From the NCBI GenBank assembly GCA_021496505.1, contig CP053031.1, positions 2,472,001 to 2,536,000 of the forward strand: a stretch of 64,000 nucleotides of DNA, read 5' to 3'. Shown here one piece after another: positions 7,907 through 15,513 of the stretch; the stretch's first letter is position 1, and each line of letters starts with the position of its first letter. Source of the DNA: Thermoleophilia bacterium SCSIO 60948. GTDB taxonomy: Bacteria; Actinomycetota; Thermoleophilia; Solirubrobacterales; 70-9. The notes below the pieces were generated by a model that had not been told where the DNA came from, searched no databases, and saw only the letters and a program-made list of their open reading frames with translations. A program made the position numbers and the translations under genes.

Positions 7907-8773
7907 TCAACACGCGGCTCCATCCGAGTCGTCGTCCAGCTCATACGGATCGCCGCCCGAAACGCGAACCGGGCCCTGCGCGTACTTCGGGCCGTCCCCG
8001 CTGCCGCCGGCGCAGTCGTAGTCGTCAGCCGGTGCCAGGCAGGGGCTGTAGCCGGGGGTGCAGTTGCCGCCTCCGCTCGCGCCGGAGCCGCCTGACTGCG
8101 ACCCGGCCGAGGAGGCCTGGCTTGATCCGTCGTACGCGCCCCGATCGCACGCGCTCTTGCCCCACAGCCCCTCATCCTCAGACCTCGCCTTGCTCGCGTA
8201 GCGGCTGAACTCGCTCGCGTACTCGGTGTTGGGCGAGATCGCGAGCGGAGTCGCGTAGCCGTCGCGGACGAGCTCGGCGTTGAAGAACGTGCCGCCGCTC
8301 AGCCAGATGTAGACGAGCGAGCGTCTGTACTGATCCTTGCGCTCGGCGCCGAAGACGTAGAAGACGCGGGTCCCGGGGGCGAGCCGGTCAGCGGTGTAGT
8401 CGGAGGCCTCGGGACCGAAGCACTCGGTCCCGCCGTAGACCTCAGGCGTGTCGACGCCGATCAGACGACTCGGCCCGGTCGCCGCGAGAACGACGGTGTC
8501 GCCGTCGGTGTTCTCGGTGACGGTCGTTGGGCGCGCCTCGGCCGGGATAGCGGGCGAAGGCGAGTGCCGGTCGGGGTTCGCCCGATCCGGCTCCTGCGGC
8601 CCTGATGGATCGCGCCTTTCCCCCGCGCGAGCACGATCTTCAGCGCTGCTGCGCTGCGCCTTCGAACTGCGGTCCCGATCCCGCGGCTCGCGATCGGACT
8701 CGCCGCAGGCAGGCAGGAGCGCAAGGACGAAGGCGAGGAAAATCGTGGCTGGTCGTCGTGGCGGACCCGGCAC
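7907..8773 (-). CDS. Secreted SNase-like nuclease with excalibur domain
   Basis: A 288-residue lipoprotein-type protein. The signal peptide ends in a lipobox (ALLPAC, C23), followed by an 60-residue charged low-complexity linker. Residues 85-205 form a staphylococcal-nuclease-like domain: DGDTV for calcium, the LIGVDTPEV motif, and the RRSLVYIW and LWGK segments. A Ser/Gly linker leads to a C-terminal excalibur calcium-binding motif (DPYELDDDSDGAAC). SNase-excalibur combinations are typical of extracellular nucleases in Gram-positive bacteria. A second, shorter SNase lies at 41562-42110. The start is a GTG at 8773. Confidence 0.85.
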   Translation of the reverse strand: MPGPPRRPATIFLAFVLALLPACGESDREPRDRDRSSKAQRSSAEDRARAGERRDPSGPQEPDRANPDRHSPSPAIPAEARPTTVTENTDGDTVVLAATGPSRLIGVDTPEVYGGTECFGPEASDYTADRLAPGTRVFYVFGAERKDQYRRSLVYIWLSGGTFFNAELVRDGYATPLAISPNTEYASEFSRYASKARSEDEGLWGKSACDRGAYDGSSQASSAGSQSGGSGASGGGNCTPGYSPCLAPADDYDCAGGSGDGPKYAQGPVRVSGGDPYELDDDSDGAAC

Positions 8774-8875
8774 GGGGTCACCGTAGAGATCGGCTACCGA
8801 ACGAGGCTTCGCTCAGACTGACCTCTCTACGCACGGACCTTGGCCCTGGCCCTGCTCACGAACTGTGCCCGCGCC

Positions 8876-9451
8876 CTACCCCACCCGTTTCGCCCGCAGC
8901 ACCACCTTCAGCCGGTTCGGCGGGTCCTCGTTGCCTCGCAGCGTTCCCTCGAACCGCTTGCCGAGCCCCGTCCCGCCCTTCGGCCCCGTGAACTTTCCGG
9001 TGATCGAGTAGAAGCCGTCGGTGTTGCAGGCGGGCGACACGCCCTTTGCCTCGACTCGCTGCGCCTTGCGGCCGGTCTTCAGGACGAGCTTGTAGTCGCC
9101 GGGCGCGTTCTTGTCGCCCTTCGAACGCCAGGTGCGCTTGCCCTTCCGCTTGCCCTTGCCCTCGCCGCGGAGGTCGTCCTCGGTCATCTTCGTCGGGCAG
9201 AGGTCGGAGTCGAGGAACGAGCCCTTGACGCTCACCGTCTTCGGTCCCGTCTTGCGCCCGCTCACCTTCCAGGGCAGCGTCTCGTCGGGCTCGCTGCCGG
9301 CGAAGCGCCAGGTCCCCTCGTACTTGACGACCTTGCCCTTCTTGGCCGCCGCGGTCTCGGCGGACGGAGCCGACGGGTCGGCGTTGGCGCCGCCGACGAC
9401 GATCGCGGCGACGAGGAGCGGGACGATGGCGAGCGGGGCGAATCGGCGCAT
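8876..9451 (-). CDS. Secreted protein of unknown function
   Basis: A 191-residue protein beginning MRRFAPLAIVPLLVAAIVVGG, a clear Sec signal peptide with cleavage around residue 25. The mature part is Lys/Gly-rich and strand-rich, with two cysteines (LCPTKM and SPACNTDG) that could form a disulfide. I do not recognise the family. The start at 9451 is chosen because the reading frame upstream of it is antisense to the next gene and lacks a signal sequence in the right place. It lies in tail-to-tail distance from the SNase gene and is probably exported. Confidence 0.65.
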   Translation of the reverse strand: MRRFAPLAIVPLLVAAIVVGGANADPSAPSAETAAAKKGKVVKYEGTWRFAGSEPDETLPWKVSGRKTGPKTVSVKGSFLDSDLCPTKMTEDDLRGEGKGKRKGKRTWRSKGDKNAPGDYKLVLKTGRKAQRVEAKGVSPACNTDGFYSITGKFTGPKGGTGLGKRFEGTLRGNEDPPNRLKVVLRAKRVG

Positions 9452-9524
9452 TCGCGCAGTATCGGCGAGGAACGAGCGAACGCAAAGCCGCTTGGGTCCG
9501 GCGGCCGAGCTAGCTTCGGCGACG

Positions 9525-9959
9525 ATGGCCGCCAAGCCCACCACCGTCGACGAGTACCTCGCCGCGCTGCCCGACGACCGCCGCGAGGCGCTCTCCCAGA
9601 TCCGCGAGGAGATCCTCGCCAACCTCCCCGACGGCGTCGAGGAGTCGATGAGCTTCGGGATGCCGACCTACGAGGTCCCGCTCGAGCGCAGCGGCCCGAC
9701 CTACAACGGCAAGCCGCTGATGTACGCCGCGCTCGCCTCGCAGAAGCGATACATGGCCGCCTACCTGACCTGTGCCTACCTCGACGAGAGCGACCGCCAG
9801 TGGATCGAGTCGCGCTTCGCCGAGGCCGACAAGAAGCTCGACATGGGCAAGTCGTGCCTGCGCTTCCGCAGCCTCGACGACCTGCCCGACGGCGTCATCG
9901 GCGAGGCGGTCGGTCGCAAGTCCGTGGACGAGTTCGTCCGCGCGCACGAGCGCTCGTAG
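9525..9959 (+). CDS. DUF1801 / YdhG-like protein
   Basis: A 144-residue cytosolic protein starting MAAKPTTVDEYLAALPD. It shows the DUF1801 layout: the VDEYLAALPDDRREALSQIR helix, then EESMSFGMPTYE, a strand GKPLMYAALASQKRYMAAYL, and a C-terminal helix in ADKKLDMGKSCLRFRSLDDLP. Proteins of this family are widespread, small and of uncertain biochemistry (one branch relates to iron-sulfur/frataxin-like folds). It diverges from the secreted protein gene at 9451 and converges on the antiporter gene. Confidence 0.8.
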   Translation: MAAKPTTVDEYLAALPDDRREALSQIREEILANLPDGVEESMSFGMPTYEVPLERSGPTYNGKPLMYAALASQKRYMAAYLTCAYLDESDRQWIESRFAEADKKLDMGKSCLRFRSLDDLPDGVIGEAVGRKSVDEFVRAHERS

Positions 9960-9983
9960 CGTCGTTCGCCGGACAGCGCGAGC

Positions 9984-11669
9984 TCAGTCCACCGGCCGGC
10001 CCTTGAGCTGCAACCCGATCTCGTCGGCGTCGAGCGTCGCGAGCACGGCCTCGATCGCCTCGGCGCTAAGCAGGCCGTCGTCGCGGGCGTCGAGGATGGC
10101 CTCGCGCTGTGCGCGGATCACTGCGATCCGCGTTCGCTTGACGTCGTCGGTCGCGGCGCGGTCGCCTGAGCCGCTCAGCGCGGCGAGTGCGTCGCGCTCG
10201 GAATCCGAGACGTCGGCGGCGCCGGTCACGTCACCCGCTGCTCGCTCGAGCAGCGCCATGATCTGGCTCCGTTCCTCGCGATTCGCCTCCTCAGGCGCAC
10301 CCTCGCCCGCCCGCGCCCAGGCCAGTACGCGCGGCAGCGAGAGGCCCTGGACGAGCAACGATGCGGTCGCGACGAGGAACGCGATCAGGACGAGGAGCGA
10401 GCGGTCGGGGGTGTCGGCGGGCAGCGTCTGGGCGGCGGCGACCGTCACCGCGCCGCGCATCCCGGCCCACACGATCACGGTCCCGTCGCGGTCGCCGAGC
10501 GGCTGGGAGAGGAAGTAGTCGATGTCCGACGTCGCTCGCCGGATCCGTGTGCGGGCGCGCTCGATTCGCCGCGGCGACGGCTCGCGTCCCGAGCCGAAAC
10601 CGCGGCGGCTCTCGGCGAGCTTCTTCGGGTCGTCGAGGCGCTCCTCGAAGGACGCGAGCCGCGGCTTCATCGCCTCTCCCCTCTTGGCTCGGCGCCGCAG
10701 CCGCCCGAGCAGGGCCTTGACGTAGACGCCGCGGACGAACAGCGCGATCGCGAGCGAGGCGGCCGCGAGAGCGAAGGCCGTGGCGATCCCGTCGTCGCTC
10801 GCCTCGACGTCGGCGAACAGGGCGTAGAACTCGAGTCCCATCACTAGGAACACACCGCCCTCGAGCACGAACTCGACGGTCTGCCAGTTGACGCGATCGG
10901 ACATCCGATGCTCGGGCGAGAGCTTTCGCGGCCCCGAGTAGCCCGTGACGAGTCCCGCGACGACCGCCGCTACGAGTCCCGAGGCGCCGAGCTCGTCGGC
11001 GGGGATCGCGGCGAGGAACGGGACGGTGAACGAGATCACGGTGTTGACCGTCGGGTCGGAGACCCGCGAGCGAACGGCGAGGTTGAGGTTCCCGACGAGC
11101 AGACCGATCGCCGCGGCGATCCCGACCGCGACCGCGAAGTCGGCGATCACGCCGCCGACCGAGATCGACGCGCCCGCCGCGGCAACGGCGGCGCGCAGCA
11201 AGACGAGCGCGGTCGCGTCGTTCAGCAGGCTCTCGCCCTCCAGCACCGTCGCCACCCAGGGCCGCACGCCGGCGCGCTTGGCGATCTTCGTCGCGACGGC
11301 GTCCGTCGGGCTGACGATCGCCCCGAGCGCGATCGCGAAGCCGAGGTCGAGATCGGGCACGACCCAGTTGAGGAACAGGCCGATCAGCGTCGCGCTCGCG
11401 AGGACGAGCAGCACCGATAGACCGGCGATCGGCCGGAATTCGCGGCGGAAGCTCGTCGCCGGCATCTGGACCGCGGTGGCGTAGAGGAGCGGCGGCAGGA
11501 CGCCGCCGATGATCCATTCGGGGTCGACCTCGACCTCGGGGACGAACGGCAGCGAGCTGATCGCGATCCCGGTCAGGACGAGGAGCAACGGCGCGGCCAC
11601 GCCGAGCCGTGGTTCGAGGACGCTCGCGGCGGCGATCACGAGCAGTCCGGCGAGGACGAGGAGCTCCAC
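9984..11669 (-). CDS. Na+/H+ antiporter, CPA1 (NhaP/NHE) family
   Basis: A 561-residue membrane protein with about 12 hydrophobic segments in the first 400 residues. The CPA1 signature is plain: GAIVSPTDAVATKIAK with the ion-site Asp, then VLEGESLLNDATALVL containing the conserved ExxxND. A cytoplasmic loop of about 80 residues rich in Arg/Glu interrupts the last helices, and a C-terminal helical tail carries a SARP-free regulatory region. It should exchange Na+ or K+ for protons at the cytoplasmic membrane. The ATG at 11669 is about 115 bp from the divergent oxidoreductase gene, and this spacer must hold both promoters. Confidence 0.93.
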   Translation of the reverse strand: MELLVLAGLLVIAAASVLEPRLGVAAPLLLVLTGIAISSLPFVPEVEVDPEWIIGGVLPPLLYATAVQMPATSFRREFRPIAGLSVLLVLASATLIGLFLNWVVPDLDLGFAIALGAIVSPTDAVATKIAKRAGVRPWVATVLEGESLLNDATALVLLRAAVAAAGASISVGGVIADFAVAVGIAAAIGLLVGNLNLAVRSRVSDPTVNTVISFTVPFLAAIPADELGASGLVAAVVAGLVTGYSGPRKLSPEHRMSDRVNWQTVEFVLEGGVFLVMGLEFYALFADVEASDDGIATAFALAAASLAIALFVRGVYVKALLGRLRRRAKRGEAMKPRLASFEERLDDPKKLAESRRGFGSGREPSPRRIERARTRIRRATSDIDYFLSQPLGDRDGTVIVWAGMRGAVTVAAAQTLPADTPDRSLLVLIAFLVATASLLVQGLSLPRVLAWARAGEGAPEEANREERSQIMALLERAAGDVTGAADVSDSERDALAALSGSGDRAATDDVKRTRIAVIRAQREAILDARDDGLLSAEAIEAVLATLDADEIGLQLKGRPVD

Positions 11670-11783
11670 GAAACGAATTCTGTCCGTCGCGACCTGAGCG
11701 CGCCCTCAACTACGGCGGCCGGTGAGGAACCGCGACCTCGGCGCCACGACTATCCGGATGCGCGCAACGGGTAGTCGGAGAGC

Positions 11784-12479
11784 ATGAAGATCGGAATCAT
11801 CGGAGCAGGCAACATCGGCGGCGTCCTCGCGAAGCGGTTCACCGAACTCGGCCACGAGGTCGAGATCGCGAACTCGCGCGGCCCGGACACGCTCGGCGAG
11901 ATCGCCAAGCGGACCGGAGCGACCCCGGTCGAGGTCACCGACGCGCCTCGCGACAAGGAGGTCGTCGTCGTGACGATCCCGATGGTCAACGTGCCCGACC
12001 TGCCCGACGGGCTGTTCGACGACGCGCCCGAGGGCCAGGTCGTCGTCGACACCTGCAACTACTACCCGCGCCAGCGCGACGGCGCGATCGACGCGCTCGA
12101 GCAGGGCACGCTCGAGTCGGTCTGGGTCTCAGAGCAGATCGGGCGCCCGGTGATCAAGGCGTTCAACAACATCTACTTTTCGAGCCTCGACGCGGGCGGC
12201 AAGCCGGCCGGCGCCGAGGATCGGATCGCGCTGCCGGTCTCGGGCGACGACGAGGGTCAGAAGGGCGTCGTCATCGGGCTGATCGACGATCTCGGCTTCG
12301 ACGCGGTCGACGTCGGCTCGCTCGAGGATTCGTGGCGCCAGCAGCCCGGCACCCCGGTCTACACCGCCGATGGCGACGCCGCCGAGGTCCGCGAGGCGCT
12401 CGACGCCGCTTCGCGCGAGCGCCCAGAGGAGTTCACCGCGACCTCCGACAGCCCCGGGAGCTTCAACTCGCCGGCCTGA
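11784..12479 (+). CDS. NAD(P)-binding oxidoreductase, F420-dependent NADP reductase-like
   Basis: A 231-residue Rossmann protein. The dinucleotide motif GAGNIGG opens the chain (MKIGIIGAGNIGG), followed by NSRGPDTL at the end of the second strand, which favours NADP(H). The rest follows the 'NADP oxidoreductase, coenzyme F420-dependent' family: VVTIPMVNVPDLP, KAFNNI, SGDDEGQKGVV, GLIDDLGFDAVDVG. It precedes the carboxymuconolactone decarboxylase-like gene by 74 bp and that gene is coupled to an ECF41 sigma factor. Oxidoreductases are among the typical partners of ECF41 factors, so the three genes plausibly form one regulated unit. Confidence 0.88.
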   Translation: MKIGIIGAGNIGGVLAKRFTELGHEVEIANSRGPDTLGEIAKRTGATPVEVTDAPRDKEVVVVTIPMVNVPDLPDGLFDDAPEGQVVVDTCNYYPRQRDGAIDALEQGTLESVWVSEQIGRPVIKAFNNIYFSSLDAGGKPAGAEDRIALPVSGDDEGQKGVVIGLIDDLGFDAVDVGSLEDSWRQQPGTPVYTADGDAAEVREALDAASRERPEEFTATSDSPGSFNSPA

Positions 12480-12553
12480 CCCAGGGCCTCCTGTCACATC
12501 CGCGTCCCCGGCGGTGTCCCCTTGTCGAGAGTCACCGACCGAGAGGACGCGAG

Positions 12554-13150
12554 ATGTCGACAAGAGCACGGATTCCGCAGTCGCAGGTAACGGGCCCCTA
12601 CGGGGCGCTCGTCAAGCGGATGGGCAAGAAGATGGGCGGCGGCGAACTGCCGGAGGGCGTCGGGGTCATGTGGCACAACCGCAAGGTCCTCAACTTCGGC
12701 TTCGGCCTCGGCCGCAAGTCCGACAAGTGGGACGCCTGCGACGACAGCCTCAAGGCCTACGCCTCGATGGCCGCGGCGGCGAAGATCGGCTGCGAGTTCT
12801 GCCTCGACCTCCACTACTTCAAGGTCCACAACGAGGGCATGGACGAGCGCAAGGCGCGCGAGGTGCCGCGGTGGCGCGAGTCGGACGTGTTCACTCCGCT
12901 CGAGCGCGACGCGATGGAATACGCCGAGGCGATGAGCGCCACCCCGCCGACCGTGACCGACGAGCTGTCCGACCGGCTGCTCGCTCAGATCGGACCGGCC
13001 GCCCTGGTCGAACTCGCCGCCTCGATCGCGCTGATGAACTTCTACTCGCGCTCGAACGTCGCGCTCGGGATCAGCGCCCACGGGTTCGCCGCCTCGTGTG
13101 ACCTCGCGCCGCTCGCGCGGCCGAGTGAGCCCGTAGCCTCGGCCGCATGA
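12554..13150 (+). CDS. Carboxymuconolactone decarboxylase family protein (AhpD-like)
   Basis: A 198-residue protein of the CMD/AhpD fold. The characteristic redox or proton-relay motif appears as AAAAKIGCEFCLDLHYF, a CxxC with the following His. Residues after that are helical, with EAMSATPPTVTDELSDRL and an aromatic end. The start ATG at 12554 is preceded by GAGAGGACGCGAG, a good ribosome site. Its TGA overlaps the ATG of the sigma factor gene by 4 nt (ATGA). Genes of this family are the best-known neighbours and probable targets of ECF41 sigma factors; here the coupling is at the level of translation. Confidence 0.9.
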   Translation: MSTRARIPQSQVTGPYGALVKRMGKKMGGGELPEGVGVMWHNRKVLNFGFGLGRKSDKWDACDDSLKAYASMAAAAKIGCEFCLDLHYFKVHNEGMDERKAREVPRWRESDVFTPLERDAMEYAEAMSATPPTVTDELSDRLLAQIGPAALVELAASIALMNFYSRSNVALGISAHGFAASCDLAPLARPSEPVASAA

Positions 13151-14037
13151 CCAGCGAAGTCGAGGGCGATCCGTTCGCCCGGCATCGCAGCCTGCTGTTC
13201 ACGGTCGCCTACGAGATGCTCGGCTCGGCGGCGGACGCCGAGGACGTGGTGCAGGAGGCGTGGATCCGCTGGGACGCGCTCGGCGAAGAGCGGCGTGCGG
13301 AGGTCCGCGACCCGCGCGCCTACCTCGTGCAGGTCGCAACGCGGCAGGCGCTCAATCGGCTGCGGACCGTCTCGCGCCGGCGCGAGGAGTACTTCGGTGA
13401 GTGGCTGCCTGAGCCGGTGCGGACGAGCCCCGACGTCGCCGAGGACGTCGAGCTCGCCGAGGGAGTCTCGCTGGCGATGCTGACCGTGCTCGAGACGCTC
13501 GGCCCGGCCGAGCGCGCGGTCTTCGTGCTGCGCGAGATCTTCGACTTCGGCTACGAGGAGATAGCAACCGCGATCGAGAAGTCACCTGCCGCGGTACGTC
13601 AGATCGCCCACCGCGCCCGCGAGCACGTCGCGGCGCGACGGCCGCGGATGGAGGTCGACCGCGGGGAGCAGGAACGGGTCGTCGAGCGGTTCCTCGCAGC
13701 GATCCAGGGCGGTGACCTCGAGGCGCTGATGGAGGTGCTGGCGCCCGACGTCGTCCTGATCTCCGACGGCGGCGGGATCGCGCAGGCAGCCATCCGGCCG
13801 ATCAGGGGGCAGAAGACGGTCGCGAGGCTGTTGTCTCGGATCGGCGCCGGGCTCGAGGTGAGCGGCATCGGCCTCGTCGCGCTGAACGGGGCCACCGCGG
13901 CCCTGCTCGACATCGAGGGCGACTTCCGCACCGCGATCAACTTCGCGGTCGAGGACGGGCGGATCACACGCATCCTCACGGTCCGCAATCCGGAGAAGCT
14001 GGCGCGGATCGACGAGGTCGCGGAGCTGCGCCGCTAG
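13147..14037 (+). CDS. ECF41-type RNA polymerase sigma factor
   Basis: A 296-residue extracytoplasmic-function sigma factor. Region 2 lies at about 10-75 (LLFTVAYEMLGSAADAEDVVQE, promoter -10 recognition) and region 4 at about 105-165 (LETLGPAERAVFVLREIFDFGYEEIA, -35 recognition). The family-specific traits are all present: WLPEP in the linker (86-90), DGGG (207-210) and NPEKL (281-285) in a SnoaL-like C-terminal domain that replaces an anti-sigma factor. In studied ECF41 members that domain tunes activity. The gene overlaps the CMD-family gene by ATGA, the standard genomic pair for this group. The target promoter was not identified here. Confidence 0.93.
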   Translation: MTSEVEGDPFARHRSLLFTVAYEMLGSAADAEDVVQEAWIRWDALGEERRAEVRDPRAYLVQVATRQALNRLRTVSRRREEYFGEWLPEPVRTSPDVAEDVELAEGVSLAMLTVLETLGPAERAVFVLREIFDFGYEEIATAIEKSPAAVRQIAHRAREHVAARRPRMEVDRGEQERVVERFLAAIQGGDLEALMEVLAPDVVLISDGGGIAQAAIRPIRGQKTVARLLSRIGAGLEVSGIGLVALNGATAALLDIEGDFRTAINFAVEDGRITRILTVRNPEKLARIDEVAELRR

Positions 14038-14069
14038 CGCGAGCCGCACCGGGCCCGGTCACCCGCTGC

Positions 14070-14444
14070 TCAGTCGAGCAGCTCCGTGTCGGCGTCGGAA
14101 TACGGCGGCGAGCAGACGCAGAGCAGAACGAGCGCCGTCCCCTCGGCGGCCCACAGCTTGTGCGAGTGCCCGTGCGGGATCACGACCGCCTGGCCCGCCT
14201 CGACCTCGAACTCGTGCTCGTCGAGTCGCATCCGCCCGCTGCCCGAGGTGAACATGTAGATCTCCTCGGAGGCACGGTGGAGATGCTCGCGGGTCTCGCC
14301 GCCCGCGAAGATCCGCGCCTCAGCGACCGAGCTCGCCTTCGCACCCGACGAGCGCTGAACGAGTTCGCGGACCGCCGATCCATCGGGAGCGATGAGCGGT
14401 GTGGCGGCCGTCGTATCGACGATCCGTGGCTTCAGCGTCGGCAT
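14070..14444 (-). CDS. Cupin domain protein
   Basis: A 124-residue single-cupin protein starting MPTLKPRIVD. The two cupin motifs are visible: HLHRASEEIYMFTSGSG with metal ligands H and E, and GQAVVIPHGHSHKLWA with the third histidine. A single small beta-barrel of this sort binds a metal and often acts as a dioxygenase, isomerase or sensor; the substrate is unknown. The ATG at 14444 was chosen over an upstream frame start at 14501 because residues before it are not cupin-like. It converges on the sigma factor gene across a short spacer containing the palindrome ACCGGGCCCGGT (14048-14059). Confidence 0.85.
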   Translation of the reverse strand: MPTLKPRIVDTTAATPLIAPDGSAVRELVQRSSGAKASSVAEARIFAGGETREHLHRASEEIYMFTSGSGRMRLDEHEFEVEAGQAVVIPHGHSHKLWAAEGTALVLLCVCSPPYSDADTELLD

Positions 14445-14539
14445 GCGCAAGCATCCTCGCGTAAAGGCGCTGAACAGGGGCCGGCCGCGTTGGAGCGGCA
14501 CAGCGGGCCCGGCCGGCCGCCGGGGATGGCGGGCCGCGC

Positions 14540-14713
14540 TCAGCCCTCGGCGCGGCGCACGCTCGTGGCGCGAACCCCGCGGGGCAGCGGGCCGATCCAG
14601 CGCGGCCGCGGCTCCTGGGCCCGGGGACGGGGCTCGGGTGCGGGCGGGGCCGCGGGCCGGGACTCGCGCGTCGACGGGCGATTCGTGTTCATCAGTTGGA
14701 GCATGAACTTCAT
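14540..14713 (-). CDS. Possible 57-residue small protein
   Basis: An ATG at 14713 opens a 57-codon frame starting MKFMLQLMNTNRPS and ending SVRRAEG. It is Pro/Arg-rich in the middle (PAPEPRPRAQEPRPR) with a WIGPLPRG turn. It has no recognised homologue in my knowledge and no strong ribosome site. It sits 22 bp downstream of the 11-bp triple repeat and about 95 bp upstream of the cupin gene on the same strand, so it may be a leader or small peptide. Chance ORFs of this length are common at such GC content. Confidence 0.3.
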   Translation of the reverse strand: MKFMLQLMNTNRPSTRESRPAAPPAPEPRPRAQEPRPRWIGPLPRGVRATSVRRAEG

Positions 14714-14734
14714 GCTCGGAGCCTCGCCGGGTGC

Positions 14735-14767
14735 GGTTGCGAGGCGATTGCGAGGAGGTTGCGGCGC
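14735..14767 (+). promoter_or_regulatory. Triple 11-bp direct repeat, SARP-type operator candidate
   Basis: Three consecutive 11-bp units GGTTGCGAGGC, GATTGCGAGGA, GGTTGCGGCGC, each starting exactly one helical turn after the last. The TTGC core is invariant and the preceding base goes G-A-G. Direct heptamers at 11-bp spacing are what SARP/BTAD activators bind in Streptomyces. The site lies upstream of the minus-strand small ORF and cupin gene. The rest of 14445-14865 holds nothing else I recognise. A second site of the same layout is at 22803-22832. Confidence 0.5.
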
Positions 14768-14865
14768 GTGGACCGGCTCCGGGAACGGGTCTCAGTCGAG
14801 GTGGTCTGTCCCCGATGCGGCGAAAGCCGCCGAGCGCCGAGGTGAGCCGGCGCTCGGGCGGGCTC

Positions 14866-15411
<546 letters not shown>

Positions 15412-15513
15412 GACGGGCGCCAGCCTAGACCCTGTCGTCAAGCCCGATGTTGGTTCCCGACCGAGGACTTTTCGCGGACCTACCGAGGCAAACCGCGGGT
15501 AGCGCCGCGACGC

